Of a stretch of DNA of 64,000 nt, positions 27,849 to 36,348 are shown in pieces. The DNA comes from Phycisphaerae bacterium. GTDB lineage: Bacteria; Planctomycetota; Phycisphaerae; Phycisphaerales; SM1A02. A program made the translations under genes and the position numbers. The notes under the pieces were generated by a model, which worked only from the letters and a program-made list of their open reading frames with translations, did no database searches and was not told where the DNA came from. Position 1 is the stretch's first letter; each line of letters opens with the position of its first letter. The stretch is from the NCBI GenBank assembly GCA_002862305.1, contig PKCS01000053.1, positions 1 to 64,000 on the forward strand, written 5' to 3'.

Positions 27849-28266
27849 GGACTACGTCCTCCCGGACGAGATGCACGACGGGGTCAGCTTCCCGCTGGTC
27901 GGACGGATCGCCGCGGGGTATCCGATCGAGCGGATGCAGGACGACGAGTCCCTCGACCTCTCGTCCTTCTTCGGACCCACCACCGGCAGCGTGGGCGCGA
28001 CCTTCGCCCTGCAGGTCGAGGGGGATTCGATGCAGGACGAGGGCATCTTCAGCGGCGATTACGTGATCGTGGAGCGGCGCCAGACCGCTCGCAACGGTGA
28101 ACGGGTGGTGGCCCTCCTCCCCGAGGGCGAGACCACGCTCAAGACGTTCTACAAGGAGAAGGACGGTCGGATCCGGCTCCAGCCGGCGAACGAGGCGTTC
28201 GACCCGATCATCGTCGACCACTGCCAGGTCCAGGGCGTGGTCATCGGGGTCCTGCGGCGATACTGA
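27646..28266 (+). CDS. lexA: LexA repressor
   Basis: The product is 206 residues. A winged helix-turn-helix DNA-binding domain lies at 1-65 (TPKQIAIFRLIRD, MQELADELGVSKVTVFEHVE). The S24 self-cleavage domain has the scissile Ala90-Gly91 (GRIAAGYP), Ser128 (VEGDSMQ) and Lys166 (TTLKTFYK). It represses DNA-damage genes until RecA-stimulated autocleavage. The recognition helix (VSKVTVFEHVE) differs from E. coli, so a different operator is expected. The GTG start has GGAGGG about 10 bases upstream. Convergent with trpA. Confidence 0.95.
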   Translation: MSLTPKQIAIFRLIRDARMSHGISPTMQELADELGVSKVTVFEHVEALVRKGALTRDKNKARSLSIAEDYVLPDEMHDGVSFPLVGRIAAGYPIERMQDDESLDLSSFFGPTTGSVGATFALQVEGDSMQDEGIFSGDYVIVERRQTARNGERVVALLPEGETTLKTFYKEKDGRIRLQPANEAFDPIIVDHCQVQGVVIGVLRRY

Positions 28267-28296
28267 ACCACGGCCCTGCCCGGCCCGCCCCCCCCG

Positions 28297-29079
28297 CTAC
28301 CGGAGGTCGGTGACGAAGGCGTGCGCGGCGGCGCACACGTCCGCTCCCTGGTGATGGGCCTGGTCGAGCACCCGTACCAGTGCGGACCCCACCACCGCAC
28401 CGTCGGCGTGCCGGCCCACGGCCCGTACGTGCTCCGCGGTGGAGATTCCGAAGCCCACGCACACCGGGAGGTCAGTGACCGTCCGCAGCGCCTCCACGCG
28501 ACCTTCGATGTCGGGGGCGCTCGAACGTTCCCCGGTCACCCCGGCCCGGGCGAGCAGGTAGACGAATCCACTGGCCCGGTCCGCGATCGCACGCTGGCGC
28601 TCGAGTCCCGTCGTGGGGGCGACCAGCGGCGAGAGGGTCAGGCCCGCCCGCCGGCAGGCGGTGCCCAGGCGATCGAAGTCGTCGAGGTCCGCATCCGGGA
28701 CGATGAGCCCGTCGAATCCGGCGTCCCCGCAGCTCGTGACGAACGCGTCGACGCCCACGTGGACCACGATCGACGTCGAGACCATCGCGACCAGGGCGGA
28801 CTCGATCGACCCGCGGACCCTCCGAACCTCCTCGAGCACGCGCTCGGGGGTGATCCCCCGCGAGAGTGCCCGGTGCATCGCGGAGGCGATCACCGGCCCG
28901 TCCGCGATCGGATCCGAGAACGGGATGCCGACCTCGATGATGTCCGCCCCCGCGGCGTCCATCGCGACCAGCAGGTCGCCCAGGACCGGTTCCGGGGGAT
29001 CCCCGGCCGTGAGGTAGGGCATGATCGCCGGTCGTCCATCATCGCGGCAGCGGGAGAAGGCCTGGTCCACCCTGTTCAT
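28297..29079 (-). CDS. trpA: Tryptophan synthase alpha chain
   Basis: The product is 260 residues forming a TIM barrel that cleaves indole-3-glycerol phosphate to indole and glyceraldehyde 3-phosphate. The signature IEVGIPFSDPIADGPVI carries the two acidic catalytic residues. YLLARAGVTGE and GFGISTAEHVRAV are the phosphate-binding loops. The strand that often reads GYYNP is VSTSIVVHVGV here, a mild deviation. GGAGG precedes the ATG. No trpB is in the window, so the usual trpBA pairing is broken or trpB lies elsewhere. It follows the sulfatase gene on the same strand after 39 bases. Confidence 0.93.
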   Translation of the reverse strand: MNRVDQAFSRCRDDGRPAIMPYLTAGDPPEPVLGDLLVAMDAAGADIIEVGIPFSDPIADGPVIASAMHRALSRGITPERVLEEVRRVRGSIESALVAMVSTSIVVHVGVDAFVTSCGDAGFDGLIVPDADLDDFDRLGTACRRAGLTLSPLVAPTTGLERQRAIADRASGFVYLLARAGVTGERSSAPDIEGRVEALRTVTDLPVCVGFGISTAEHVRAVGRHADGAVVGSALVRVLDQAHHQGADVCAAAHAFVTDLR

Positions 29080-29118
29080 GTCAATGCCTCCAGTCCCGAC
29101 ATCCTTGCAGGTTCCGCT

Positions 29119-30567
29119 TCACGGTTCCACCCGACCTGGTGGTCGAGCACCCGTACCCCGGAGCTCGCGCGCCCGGTCACCCAGTTCGGCACGGGCCACC
29201 TCCGCCAGCGCGGACAGGCGCTGCACCACCTCCGGATGGGCGCTCGCGAGGTCGGTGGTCTCTCCGGGATCGGACTCGAGATCGAAGAGCTCCAGACCGA
29301 TCCGACGCCCGTAGTCGTAGCGGCCGGGGATGCCGTTGTTGCCGGGTGCCCGACCCTCCATCGACCGGTACCCGTGGGGGAAGTGGAGTTTCCACCGTCC
29401 GGACCGCATCGCTTCGAGCGAGCCGTTCCCGTACCAGAAGAAGAGTGCCTCGTGCGGGCTGCTCGCACCCGGCTCGTCGCGCAGCAGGGGCAGCAGGCTG
29501 CGACCATCGATCACCCGGGATCCGAGGTGGGCCTCGCTCCCGGTGAGTTCGGCGATGGTGGGGAGCAGGTCGATGGTCATGCACGGTTCGGCGGTCGTGG
29601 TCCCCGGTGGGATCACGCCCGGGAGACGTGCGACCATGGGGACCCTGACCCCGCCCTCGAAGGTGGTGCCCTTGCCCTCCCGGAGTCCGCCGGTGGAACC
29701 GGCGTGGTCCCCGTAGGAGAGCCAGGGGCCGTTGTCGCTGGTGAAGATGACGAGGGTGCGGTCGAGCACCCCGACCTCCTCGAGGGCCTCGCGCACCACC
29801 CCCACCGACCAGTCCAGCTCCCGAATCACGTCGCCGTACGGGCCGTAGCGGGTGGTCTGCCGGAACTCGGGCGCGATCCCGAGGGGCACGTGCGGCATGG
29901 GGTGGGCGATGAGCAGGAAGAAGGGCCGGTCCGCATGGTCGCGGATGAATGCGACCGCTTCCCGGGTGATCCGACGCGTGATGAGGTCCTGATCCCCGAG
30001 ATCGTCGATCGGTTCGAGCACCGGATCACGCGCGCCGGACTGGATCCGGTACCAGGAAAGCGGCGGCCACGCGTCCGGTGATTCCGGGTGGAGCGGCCAC
30101 ATGTCGTTGGAGTAGGGGATGCCCGAGTAGAGATCGAAGCCATGCCGGACCGGCAGGAACTCGGGATGGTGACCGAGGTGCCACTTGCCCAGGCATGCGG
30201 TCGCGTAGCCACGGGGACGGAGCACCTCGGCGATGGTGACCTCGCCCGCATCGAGGCCGACCCGGGAGGACGGACCGAGGGCACCCGCGATGCCGATCCG
30301 GTTGGCATAGCACCCGGTCAGGAGGGAGGCCCGGCTCGCCGAGCACACCGGCTGCGAGACGTAGAAGTCAGTGAAGCGGATGCCCTCCGCCGCGAGCCGG
30401 TCGATGTTGGGGGTGGGGATCTCCACCGAACCCTGGCAGCCGAGGTCCCCCCAGCCCTGGTCGTCGGTGAAGACGATGACCACGTTGCACGGAGGGTCGG
30501 CGGGGGACGGAACCGACTGGACGAGGAGCAGATGGAAGGTGGCGAGCGCGGACGAGACGATGACCAT
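29119..30567 (-). CDS. Secreted arylsulfatase-type sulfatase
   Basis: The product is 482 residues with a short signal peptide (1-23). The formylglycine site is CSASRASLLTG (Cys75), the CxAxR variant of the sulfatase motif. Metal ligands are in IVFTDDQGWGD (Asp35/Asp36) and TSDNGPW, and GKWHLGH and HVPL segments also match. It hydrolyses sulfate esters of polysaccharides or lipids and needs a formylglycine-generating enzyme, not seen here. TAGGCT lies 6 bases before the ATG, with no ribosome binding site. Sulfatases of this type are abundant in marine planctomycetes. Confidence 0.92.
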   Translation of the reverse strand: MVIVSSALATFHLLLVQSVPSPADPPCNVVIVFTDDQGWGDLGCQGSVEIPTPNIDRLAAEGIRFTDFYVSQPVCSASRASLLTGCYANRIGIAGALGPSSRVGLDAGEVTIAEVLRPRGYATACLGKWHLGHHPEFLPVRHGFDLYSGIPYSNDMWPLHPESPDAWPPLSWYRIQSGARDPVLEPIDDLGDQDLITRRITREAVAFIRDHADRPFFLLIAHPMPHVPLGIAPEFRQTTRYGPYGDVIRELDWSVGVVREALEEVGVLDRTLVIFTSDNGPWLSYGDHAGSTGGLREGKGTTFEGGVRVPMVARLPGVIPPGTTTAEPCMTIDLLPTIAELTGSEAHLGSRVIDGRSLLPLLRDEPGASSPHEALFFWYGNGSLEAMRSGRWKLHFPHGYRSMEGRAPGNNGIPGRYDYGRRIGLELFDLESDPGETTDLASAHPEVVQRLSALAEVARAELGDRARELRGTGARPPGRVEP

Positions 30568-30702
30568 GCGTGGAGCCTACACCATGAGCCCCAGTCCGGC
30601 TCGGGAGTCCGACGTCGATCAGAGCCCGGACGATTTTCGGGAGGTGACTTGCAAAAGCGCTCGCGAGTGATCATGCTCTGACCAGCACGTGTCCGCACGT
30701 GA

Positions 30703-30742
30703 AAGCGCCCGCGAGCCTCCGACCGCGGGCGCTTGTCTTTTT
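30703..30742 (+). terminator. Strong rightward intrinsic terminator without a rightward gene
   Basis: AAGCGCCCGCG (30703-30713) and CGCGGGCGCTT (30724-30734) form a perfect 11-bp stem with a 10-base loop, followed rightward by GTCTTTTT. Leftward it is followed only by TTTCAC, so it may also end the lipoprotein transcript from 30761. Both flanking genes run leftward. Confidence 0.7.
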
Positions 30743-30760
30743 GCCGGCGTTCCCGACCGG

Positions 30761-32131
30761 TCAGCGTCCGGGTGCGAGCAGGCCGAGCCGGATGGCCAGG
30801 AGGGCGAGCACGCCCGAGACCAGCAGCGCCGCCAGCACCCCGAGCCCCACCGCGAACCCGAGGCGGAGGCTGACCCCGTCGACCACGCCGCCAAGCTCCC
30901 CGGAGAGCCCCTTCGGGAGGTCTTCCGCGAGTGACTCGAGCTTGGTCTCCTGGCGGAGGAGGGTCTGGTCGAGTCGTTCGAGCGTGCTGGAGATCGAGTC
31001 GGAGCTGGTGCTGATCTCCCTGGCCGCCTGCTCGATCCGCTCGGCAAGGACCCCGGCCTGCGATTCGAAGCTGGTCGCCAGCGTGGTGAGGGCCCCGGTC
31101 AATCGCTGGCGACTGGTCTCGAGCACCCCGGAGAGGTCCTTCAGGGTGCTCACGAAGGACTCCATCCTGCCGGTGAACGACTGCTCGAACCCCCCGAGCC
31201 GCGTGGAGAGGGTGTCGAAGCTCCGATCCATGGTGTCGTTGAGTCGACCGAGGTCGCCCGCGAGCCCCCCCACCCCCTCCAACACCGACTGCAGCGACGG
31301 GGTCGCCAGCATCTTCGTGAAGGCCAGCTGGATCTCCCAGCTGGCGAGCATCGGCAGCCGCTCGATGACGAACTGGAAGTTCTGGAGTTCGTTGTCCAGC
31401 TGGTCGATCCCCGCGTTCGCGCGCTCGACCGATGCCAGCATGCCGGAGAACTTCACTTCGTCCATCGAGTCCAGCGACATCAGCAGCCCGACCTCCCGCG
31501 GCCACCAGAAGCGACTTGTGTCCTGTTCATGCTGTTTCATCCATTTCTGCACGTCCTTCTCGAAGGGAGTCAGCGGCGCCTTCACCGCGTCCGTGAGCTT
31601 CGACCAGATCAGGGACTGGATGCCGTCGAGCGCCTTGACCAGCGGCTCCGCCTTCTCACCCATGATCGACGGGGCCTCCCGCTTCACGATCAGGTAGGCG
31701 ATCCGCATGATGAAGAGTTCCTGGAAGATGTTGGACGCCGGGATCGGGTTGGCCGCGCAACTGACCAGCCCCCGGCCCATGTCGATCCTGACTTCCTGCA
31801 GCCAGATCGACTGTTCCAGCGTGAGTGAATCGTCCTCGAGGAGCTTCCCGACCGCTTGCGAGGTCATGCTGGTGCCGTAGTCGGCGATCAGGAACCCGAT
31901 GTACCGGAGGTGCTGCCCGTCGGAGCGCGAGTCAAACTCGGCCTGGAGCTTCTGGATCAGTCCGTCGGTGGTGCTGGTGTCGATGGTGGACGGGTCGATC
32001 CGCTGCGGCGGGCTGGTGGTCATGCATCCGGCAACGACGGCCAGCAGGGCCGCGAGGACGAACGCCGTCGCCGACCGGCGCACGGAAGGCTGGGCGGGCG
32101 GGTGGTGGCACGGAAGGTCAGTTCGATCCAT
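30761..32131 (-). CDS. Lipoprotein with coiled coil and C-terminal membrane helix
   Basis: The product is 456 residues. A long basic n-region is followed by a lipobox ending at Cys36 (VVAGC). Residues ~40-300 are mostly helical and unrecognised. Residues ~300-420 are a heptad-like coiled coil reminiscent of chemoreceptor signalling helices or phage tape proteins. A strong membrane helix ends the protein (~428-452). No enzyme motif is seen. The start at 32131 is chosen because GGAG is properly spaced. It lies 14 bases inside the end of the upstream M20 peptidase gene, so the two are coupled. Confidence 0.7.
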   Translation of the reverse strand: MDRTDLPCHHPPAQPSVRRSATAFVLAALLAVVAGCMTTSPPQRIDPSTIDTSTTDGLIQKLQAEFDSRSDGQHLRYIGFLIADYGTSMTSQAVGKLLEDDSLTLEQSIWLQEVRIDMGRGLVSCAANPIPASNIFQELFIMRIAYLIVKREAPSIMGEKAEPLVKALDGIQSLIWSKLTDAVKAPLTPFEKDVQKWMKQHEQDTSRFWWPREVGLLMSLDSMDEVKFSGMLASVERANAGIDQLDNELQNFQFVIERLPMLASWEIQLAFTKMLATPSLQSVLEGVGGLAGDLGRLNDTMDRSFDTLSTRLGGFEQSFTGRMESFVSTLKDLSGVLETSRQRLTGALTTLATSFESQAGVLAERIEQAAREISTSSDSISSTLERLDQTLLRQETKLESLAEDLPKGLSGELGGVVDGVSLRLGFAVGLGVLAALLVSGVLALLAIRLGLLAPGR

Positions 32132-33281
32132 CGAGAAGTGCTCCAAGCAGGACGGGCATTCGTTCGAATTCATCGACCGGCATCCACTCGTTGGCCTGGT
32201 GGGCCCGGGCGATGTCCCCCGGGCCGAAGATCACCGACCGGCGATCGATCAGGCCGAGGCGGCCGGCGTCGGTGCCGTAGTTCACGCCCTCCGCCTCCGA
32301 ATGCCCGCTCACCCGGCACACCTCCTGGAGGAAGGCGTCGTCGGGCGGGGTCGAGAAGGCCGGGGTCTCGTTGAGGAGCTCCATCGTGCAGGCGCCCTCC
32401 TCGGGGCGTTCGGCGAGCCGCACCCCGGCGGCGTCGAGGGCGTCCCGGAGTCGGCCGAGGATCGCGTCGGAGGACTGGCCGGGCAGCAGGCGGATTCCGA
32501 CCAGCACCTCGCAGCGCTCGGGCATCACGTTGATGGCGGAGCCGCCGTCGATGCCCGCGATGGTCAGCACCGGATGGGGCACCTCGGGGAACAGGCTGCT
32601 GTCCGCGGTACGCTCCTCGACGAGCTCGGCACGCAGGGCGGCCAGGCAACGCAGGAGGGGCAGCGCACCCTCGATCGCATTGACGCCCTGCGCGGGGAAC
32701 CCGGTGTGGCAGGGACGACCGGCGACGGCGAACCGGAGCTTCAGGTGTCCCTTGTGGCCTCGCACGGGACGCAGGGAGGTCGGCTCGCCGACCACCACCC
32801 GTCGCGGCAGAGGTCGTGCGACGTCCCAGTCCCTGACGAAGTGCCCGGCCCCGACGGTGCCGACCTCCTCGCTGTGGGTGAGCAGCAGCGCGAGCGGCCG
32901 GTCGAAGCCCGCCTCCGCCCGATCCCTGAGGAGGTTCGCGGCGATCGCGTCGAACGCCTTCATGTCGCACGCGCCGCGCCCGTACAGCCGACCATCGCGT
33001 TCGACGAGGGTCCAGGGATCGGTGTCCCAGTCCGGTTCCCCGGCGGGCACGGTGTCGACGTGTCCGCTGAGCAGCCACCCGTCCCCGTCGTGCGCGGGGG
33101 GGCCGCACTCCACCAGCATGTTCTCGAAGTCGTCACCGCAGTCCATGCGCTCGATGCGCAAGGCGGGGTGGTCGAGGTACTCCTCGAGGAAGTCGAAGAG
33201 ACCTCGCGGCGTCCGATCGCTGGTGGTATCGAAGGCGACCAGCCGACCGAGCAGCTCCTGATCGCTCAGGCGTTTCGTCAT
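32118..33281 (-). CDS. M20 peptidase, acetylornithine deacetylase (ArgE)-like
   Basis: The product is 387 residues, a normal length for ArgE/DapE. Metal-binding motifs are GHVDTVPAGE, GRGACDMKAFD, HSEEVGTVGAG and GEPTS. The dimerisation domain carries HTGFPAQGVNAIEG. It probably removes the acetyl group from N-acetylornithine, though other N-acyl amino acids are possible because no other arginine genes are near. The start at 33281 has TATTCT 6 bases upstream and no ribosome binding site. Its 3' end overlaps the lipoprotein gene. It is divergent from the M43 protease gene. Confidence 0.85.
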   Translation of the reverse strand: MTKRLSDQELLGRLVAFDTTSDRTPRGLFDFLEEYLDHPALRIERMDCGDDFENMLVECGPPAHDGDGWLLSGHVDTVPAGEPDWDTDPWTLVERDGRLYGRGACDMKAFDAIAANLLRDRAEAGFDRPLALLLTHSEEVGTVGAGHFVRDWDVARPLPRRVVVGEPTSLRPVRGHKGHLKLRFAVAGRPCHTGFPAQGVNAIEGALPLLRCLAALRAELVEERTADSSLFPEVPHPVLTIAGIDGGSAINVMPERCEVLVGIRLLPGQSSDAILGRLRDALDAAGVRLAERPEEGACTMELLNETPAFSTPPDDAFLQEVCRVSGHSEAEGVNYGTDAGRLGLIDRRSVIFGPGDIARAHQANEWMPVDEFERMPVLLGALLDGSN

Positions 33282-33430
33282 AGGGGCAGAATAATCAACC
33301 ACGGACGGCTCGACAGATCCGCGAGCCTCGGGAACTCCCACAAATCTGAAGTTGATTCTTTCGATTTATCGCCCCCAGGCGTACCCTCGTGGGTGATCAC
33401 CCCACTCTTCCGGATGCAGGAGCCAACCAC

Positions 33431-35575
33431 ATGCCGACCTCCCTCACCGCCCGCCTCGCCCTGGGTCTCGCGATTCTTCCCCTGGTCGCCCACTCCGCCA
33501 CCGCCCAGTCGACCGGTGCGATCGTGGAGCCGGATGCCGCGACCCTGGCGGAGCTGAGCAGCGAACGTCCGTGGCAGACCAATGACGGAATCATCCACTT
33601 CCAGGGGCGACGATACGCCAGCTGGAAGGCCTACTTCGACGAGCGCGAATCCCGGGGACTGAACGACCACCGCTGCGCCTTCCGCCCCGCGGACGCCCCC
33701 GCCCCCGATCCGGGGACCATGCTGATGTCGCCCGCGGACTGCTCCTGCTCGAGCAACAACCCCAGCGAGGAGTACGATCCCTCGGTCGGGGTCCTCAGGG
33801 TCCCCTGCGTGGTGCACGTCATCCGCAACAGCTCCGGCACCCAGGGTGACATCCCGCTGGAGCGGGTGATCAGCGGCATCCGGATCCTCAACGAGGACTT
33901 CTCGGCACGTTCCGGGACCAACGGCGCGAACGGGAACAACGCCAACATCGAGTTCTACCTCGCCGAGGTCGACCCCGACGGGAATCCCACCAACGGGGTG
34001 ACCTTCAGCAACAACGACACCTGGTACAACGACGGCGGCTCCTACTGGAATTCGCTCAGCTGGGATCCGTCCCGGTACATGAACATCTACACCACGACCG
34101 CCGGAGGAAATCTCGGCTACGTCCCGTTCCTCCCCGCCTGCGGGTCCCCGGGCTCGGCCTCGGACCGCGTGGTGGTCCTCTGGGAATCCTACGGGGAGGG
34201 CGCCCCCATCGGGCCGCCATACAACCTCGGCCGCACCCTGACCCACGAGGTCGGGCACTACCTGGGGCTGAACCACACCTTCAACGGGTGCGAGGGCGGC
34301 AACTGCAACACCGGCGGGGACCTGATCTGCGACACCAGTCCCCAGAACTCCCCCACCTTCGGGTGCAACGGATCCTCCTGCAGCGGGGTCGCTCCGGACG
34401 ACAACTACATGGACTACTCCGACGACATCTGCATGGAGCAGTTCACGCCGTTCCAGAACCGACGGATGCGCTGCACGCTCGAGTACTACCGAACCGACCT
34501 CACGGACCCGGTCGTGCAGCTCATCCAGCTCGAGCAGGTGGGTGACGTCCCGGCCCTGGTCCCCCCCGCCGGCCTGACCGCGGAAGTCCGGATCACCGAG
34601 CTGCAGTCGGGCGGGCTGGTCCCGGGCAGCCCGCGAGTGGTCATCGACACCGGCACCGGGGAGCAGTCGATCCCCCTGGCCAGCCAGGGCGGGGGGCTCT
34701 ACGCCGCCCAGCTCTCGGACCTGCCCTGCGGCAACCAGCTGGACTGGTACTTCACCGCCGAGGATTCCGCGGGGCTCACCCGCCGACTTCCGGCGTCCGG
34801 GGCCTTCTCGGCCCCCATCGCGGACGGAATCGACCAGGTCGCCGACCTCGACTTCGACACCTCCGCCGGATGGACCGCGGAAACCACCGCCACCGCCGGT
34901 GGCTGGGAGCGTGGGGTCCCGACCGGGGACACCACCTCGGTCGACGTGTGCAGCGCACCCGGCACCGACGCGGACGGCAGCGGCAGCTGCTGGCTGACCG
35001 GCAACGGGTTCTCCCAGAGCGCCTGCGCCAACGACATCGACGGCGGCAACACCATCCTCACCTCCGCGGTCTACCAGGTCACCGAGCCGGCCACCGAGGT
35101 CCGCTTCTCGTGGTGGTACGACAACACCAGTGCGAACAACACCGAGTACGACGACGTCTTCATCGTCGAGGTGAGTGGGGACTCCGGCACGAGCTGGACC
35201 TCGCTCCTGACGGTGTCCAACGGGGACAGCGCCCAGAACGGCTGGACCACCAGCTCGTTCGTGATCCGTGACTACGTCTCGGTCAGCTCCGGTTTCCGGA
35301 TCCGCTTCATCGCGAGCGACCAGGACCCCGGGTCGGTGGTCGAGGCCGGCGTGGACGCGTTCTCGATCTCCTCCATCAACTGCGGCGATGAGCCGGTGTG
35401 CGAGGGGGACATCAACGGTGATAACGCGGTGAGCGGGCAGGACCTGGCCGTGGTGCTGTCGACCTGGGCCCAGACCGGACCGGGCATCCCCGGCGACCTC
35501 AACGGGGACCTGGTGGTCAACGGCTCCGACATCGCGCTGATCCTCGGCAACTGGGGCCCCTGCACCGGGAACTGA
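33431..35575 (+). CDS. Secreted M43 (pappalysin-like) metalloprotease with dockerin
   Basis: The product is 714 residues. A signal peptide (1-25) and a propeptide-like region are followed by an M43 catalytic domain (~115-360) with the zinc motif THEVGHYLGLNH (His272, Glu273, His276, His282) and a Met-turn in YMDYSDD. A beta region (~360-450) follows. Then comes a MAM-like beta-sandwich (~475-660, containing WWYDNTSANN) that is nearly identical to one in the subtilase at 59381-61744. A dockerin pair ends the protein. It is an extracellular protease. The start is set by the signal peptide. A hairpin terminator follows. Confidence 0.9.
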   Translation: MPTSLTARLALGLAILPLVAHSATAQSTGAIVEPDAATLAELSSERPWQTNDGIIHFQGRRYASWKAYFDERESRGLNDHRCAFRPADAPAPDPGTMLMSPADCSCSSNNPSEEYDPSVGVLRVPCVVHVIRNSSGTQGDIPLERVISGIRILNEDFSARSGTNGANGNNANIEFYLAEVDPDGNPTNGVTFSNNDTWYNDGGSYWNSLSWDPSRYMNIYTTTAGGNLGYVPFLPACGSPGSASDRVVVLWESYGEGAPIGPPYNLGRTLTHEVGHYLGLNHTFNGCEGGNCNTGGDLICDTSPQNSPTFGCNGSSCSGVAPDDNYMDYSDDICMEQFTPFQNRRMRCTLEYYRTDLTDPVVQLIQLEQVGDVPALVPPAGLTAEVRITELQSGGLVPGSPRVVIDTGTGEQSIPLASQGGGLYAAQLSDLPCGNQLDWYFTAEDSAGLTRRLPASGAFSAPIADGIDQVADLDFDTSAGWTAETTATAGGWERGVPTGDTTSVDVCSAPGTDADGSGSCWLTGNGFSQSACANDIDGGNTILTSAVYQVTEPATEVRFSWWYDNTSANNTEYDDVFIVEVSGDSGTSWTSLLTVSNGDSAQNGWTTSSFVIRDYVSVSSGFRIRFIASDQDPGSVVEAGVDAFSISSINCGDEPVCEGDINGDNAVSGQDLAVVLSTWAQTGPGIPGDLNGDLVVNGSDIALILGNWGPCTGN

Positions 35576-35597
35576 GCCGCCTTCCCGTCCGAACCAC

Positions 35598-35626
35598 GCC
35601 CCACGGTCGCACGACCGTGGGGCTTT
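35598..35626 (+). terminator. Intrinsic terminator after the M43 protease gene
   Basis: GCCCCACGGTCG (35598-35609) and CGACCGTGGGGC (35612-35623) form a perfect long stem, followed by TTTC. It separates the protease from the hydrolase gene, which starts 39 bases further on. Confidence 0.8.
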
Positions 35627-35664
35627 CATGTACCTTCGTGTCCCACCCCGAACACGGAGCCCCC

Positions 35665-36339
35665 ATGCCCCTCGAGATCACCTACCACGGACATTCCACC
35701 TTCCTGCTGGACGATGGCACCCATCAGCTGCTGCTGGACCCCTTCCACGACGACAACCCCGCCTGCGAGACCCCCGCGGACCGGATCGAGTGCACCCACG
35801 TGCTGGTCAGCCATGGCCACGAGGACCACATGAGCGACGCAGCCTCGATCGCGATCCGTTGCGACGCCACCGTCTTCGCCACCCACGAGATCACCACCTA
35901 CCTCGGGGAACAGGGGGTCCAGCGACTGGAACCCGGCAACACCGGCGGCTGCATCCAGGCCCCGTTCGGCTCCGTCGCCTTCACCCCCGCCCTGCATTCA
36001 TCCTCCTTCCAGGGCCGCTACATGGGCGACCCCCTGGGAGCGGTGATCACCATGGGCGGCCACGTCACCTACTTCGCGGGGGACACCGCGCTTTTCAGTG
36101 ACATGAAGCTGATCCGGGAGCTGTACGAGCCGGACATCGCGATCCTCCCGATCGGTGATCGATTCACCATGGGGGTGCGCCAGGCCACGATCGCCGCGGA
36201 GTGGATCGCCCCGAAGCTCGCGATCCCCTGCCACTACGACACCTGGGATCCGATCCGAGCGGACTCCGATGCCTTCGCGCCGGCGGGGATCAGGACCCGG
36301 GCGATGTCCCCCGGGGAGACGATCGATCCCGATGCCTGA
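35665..36339 (+). CDS. Metal-dependent hydrolase, UPF0173/metallo-beta-lactamase fold
   Basis: The product is 224 residues, the standard length of UPF0173. Zinc-binding motifs are YHGHST at the N-terminus, SHGHEDHMSD (HxHxDH pattern), a histidine in PALHSSS, FAGDTALFSD and IPCHYDT at the C-terminus. The substrate is unknown for the family. GGAG lies upstream of the ATG at 35665. It is convergent with the cytochrome c gene that ends 10 bases downstream. Confidence 0.88.
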   Translation: MPLEITYHGHSTFLLDDGTHQLLLDPFHDDNPACETPADRIECTHVLVSHGHEDHMSDAASIAIRCDATVFATHEITTYLGEQGVQRLEPGNTGGCIQAPFGSVAFTPALHSSSFQGRYMGDPLGAVITMGGHVTYFAGDTALFSDMKLIRELYEPDIAILPIGDRFTMGVRQATIAAEWIAPKLAIPCHYDTWDPIRADSDAFAPAGIRTRAMSPGETIDPDA

Positions 36340-36348
36340 GGTCCGTCG

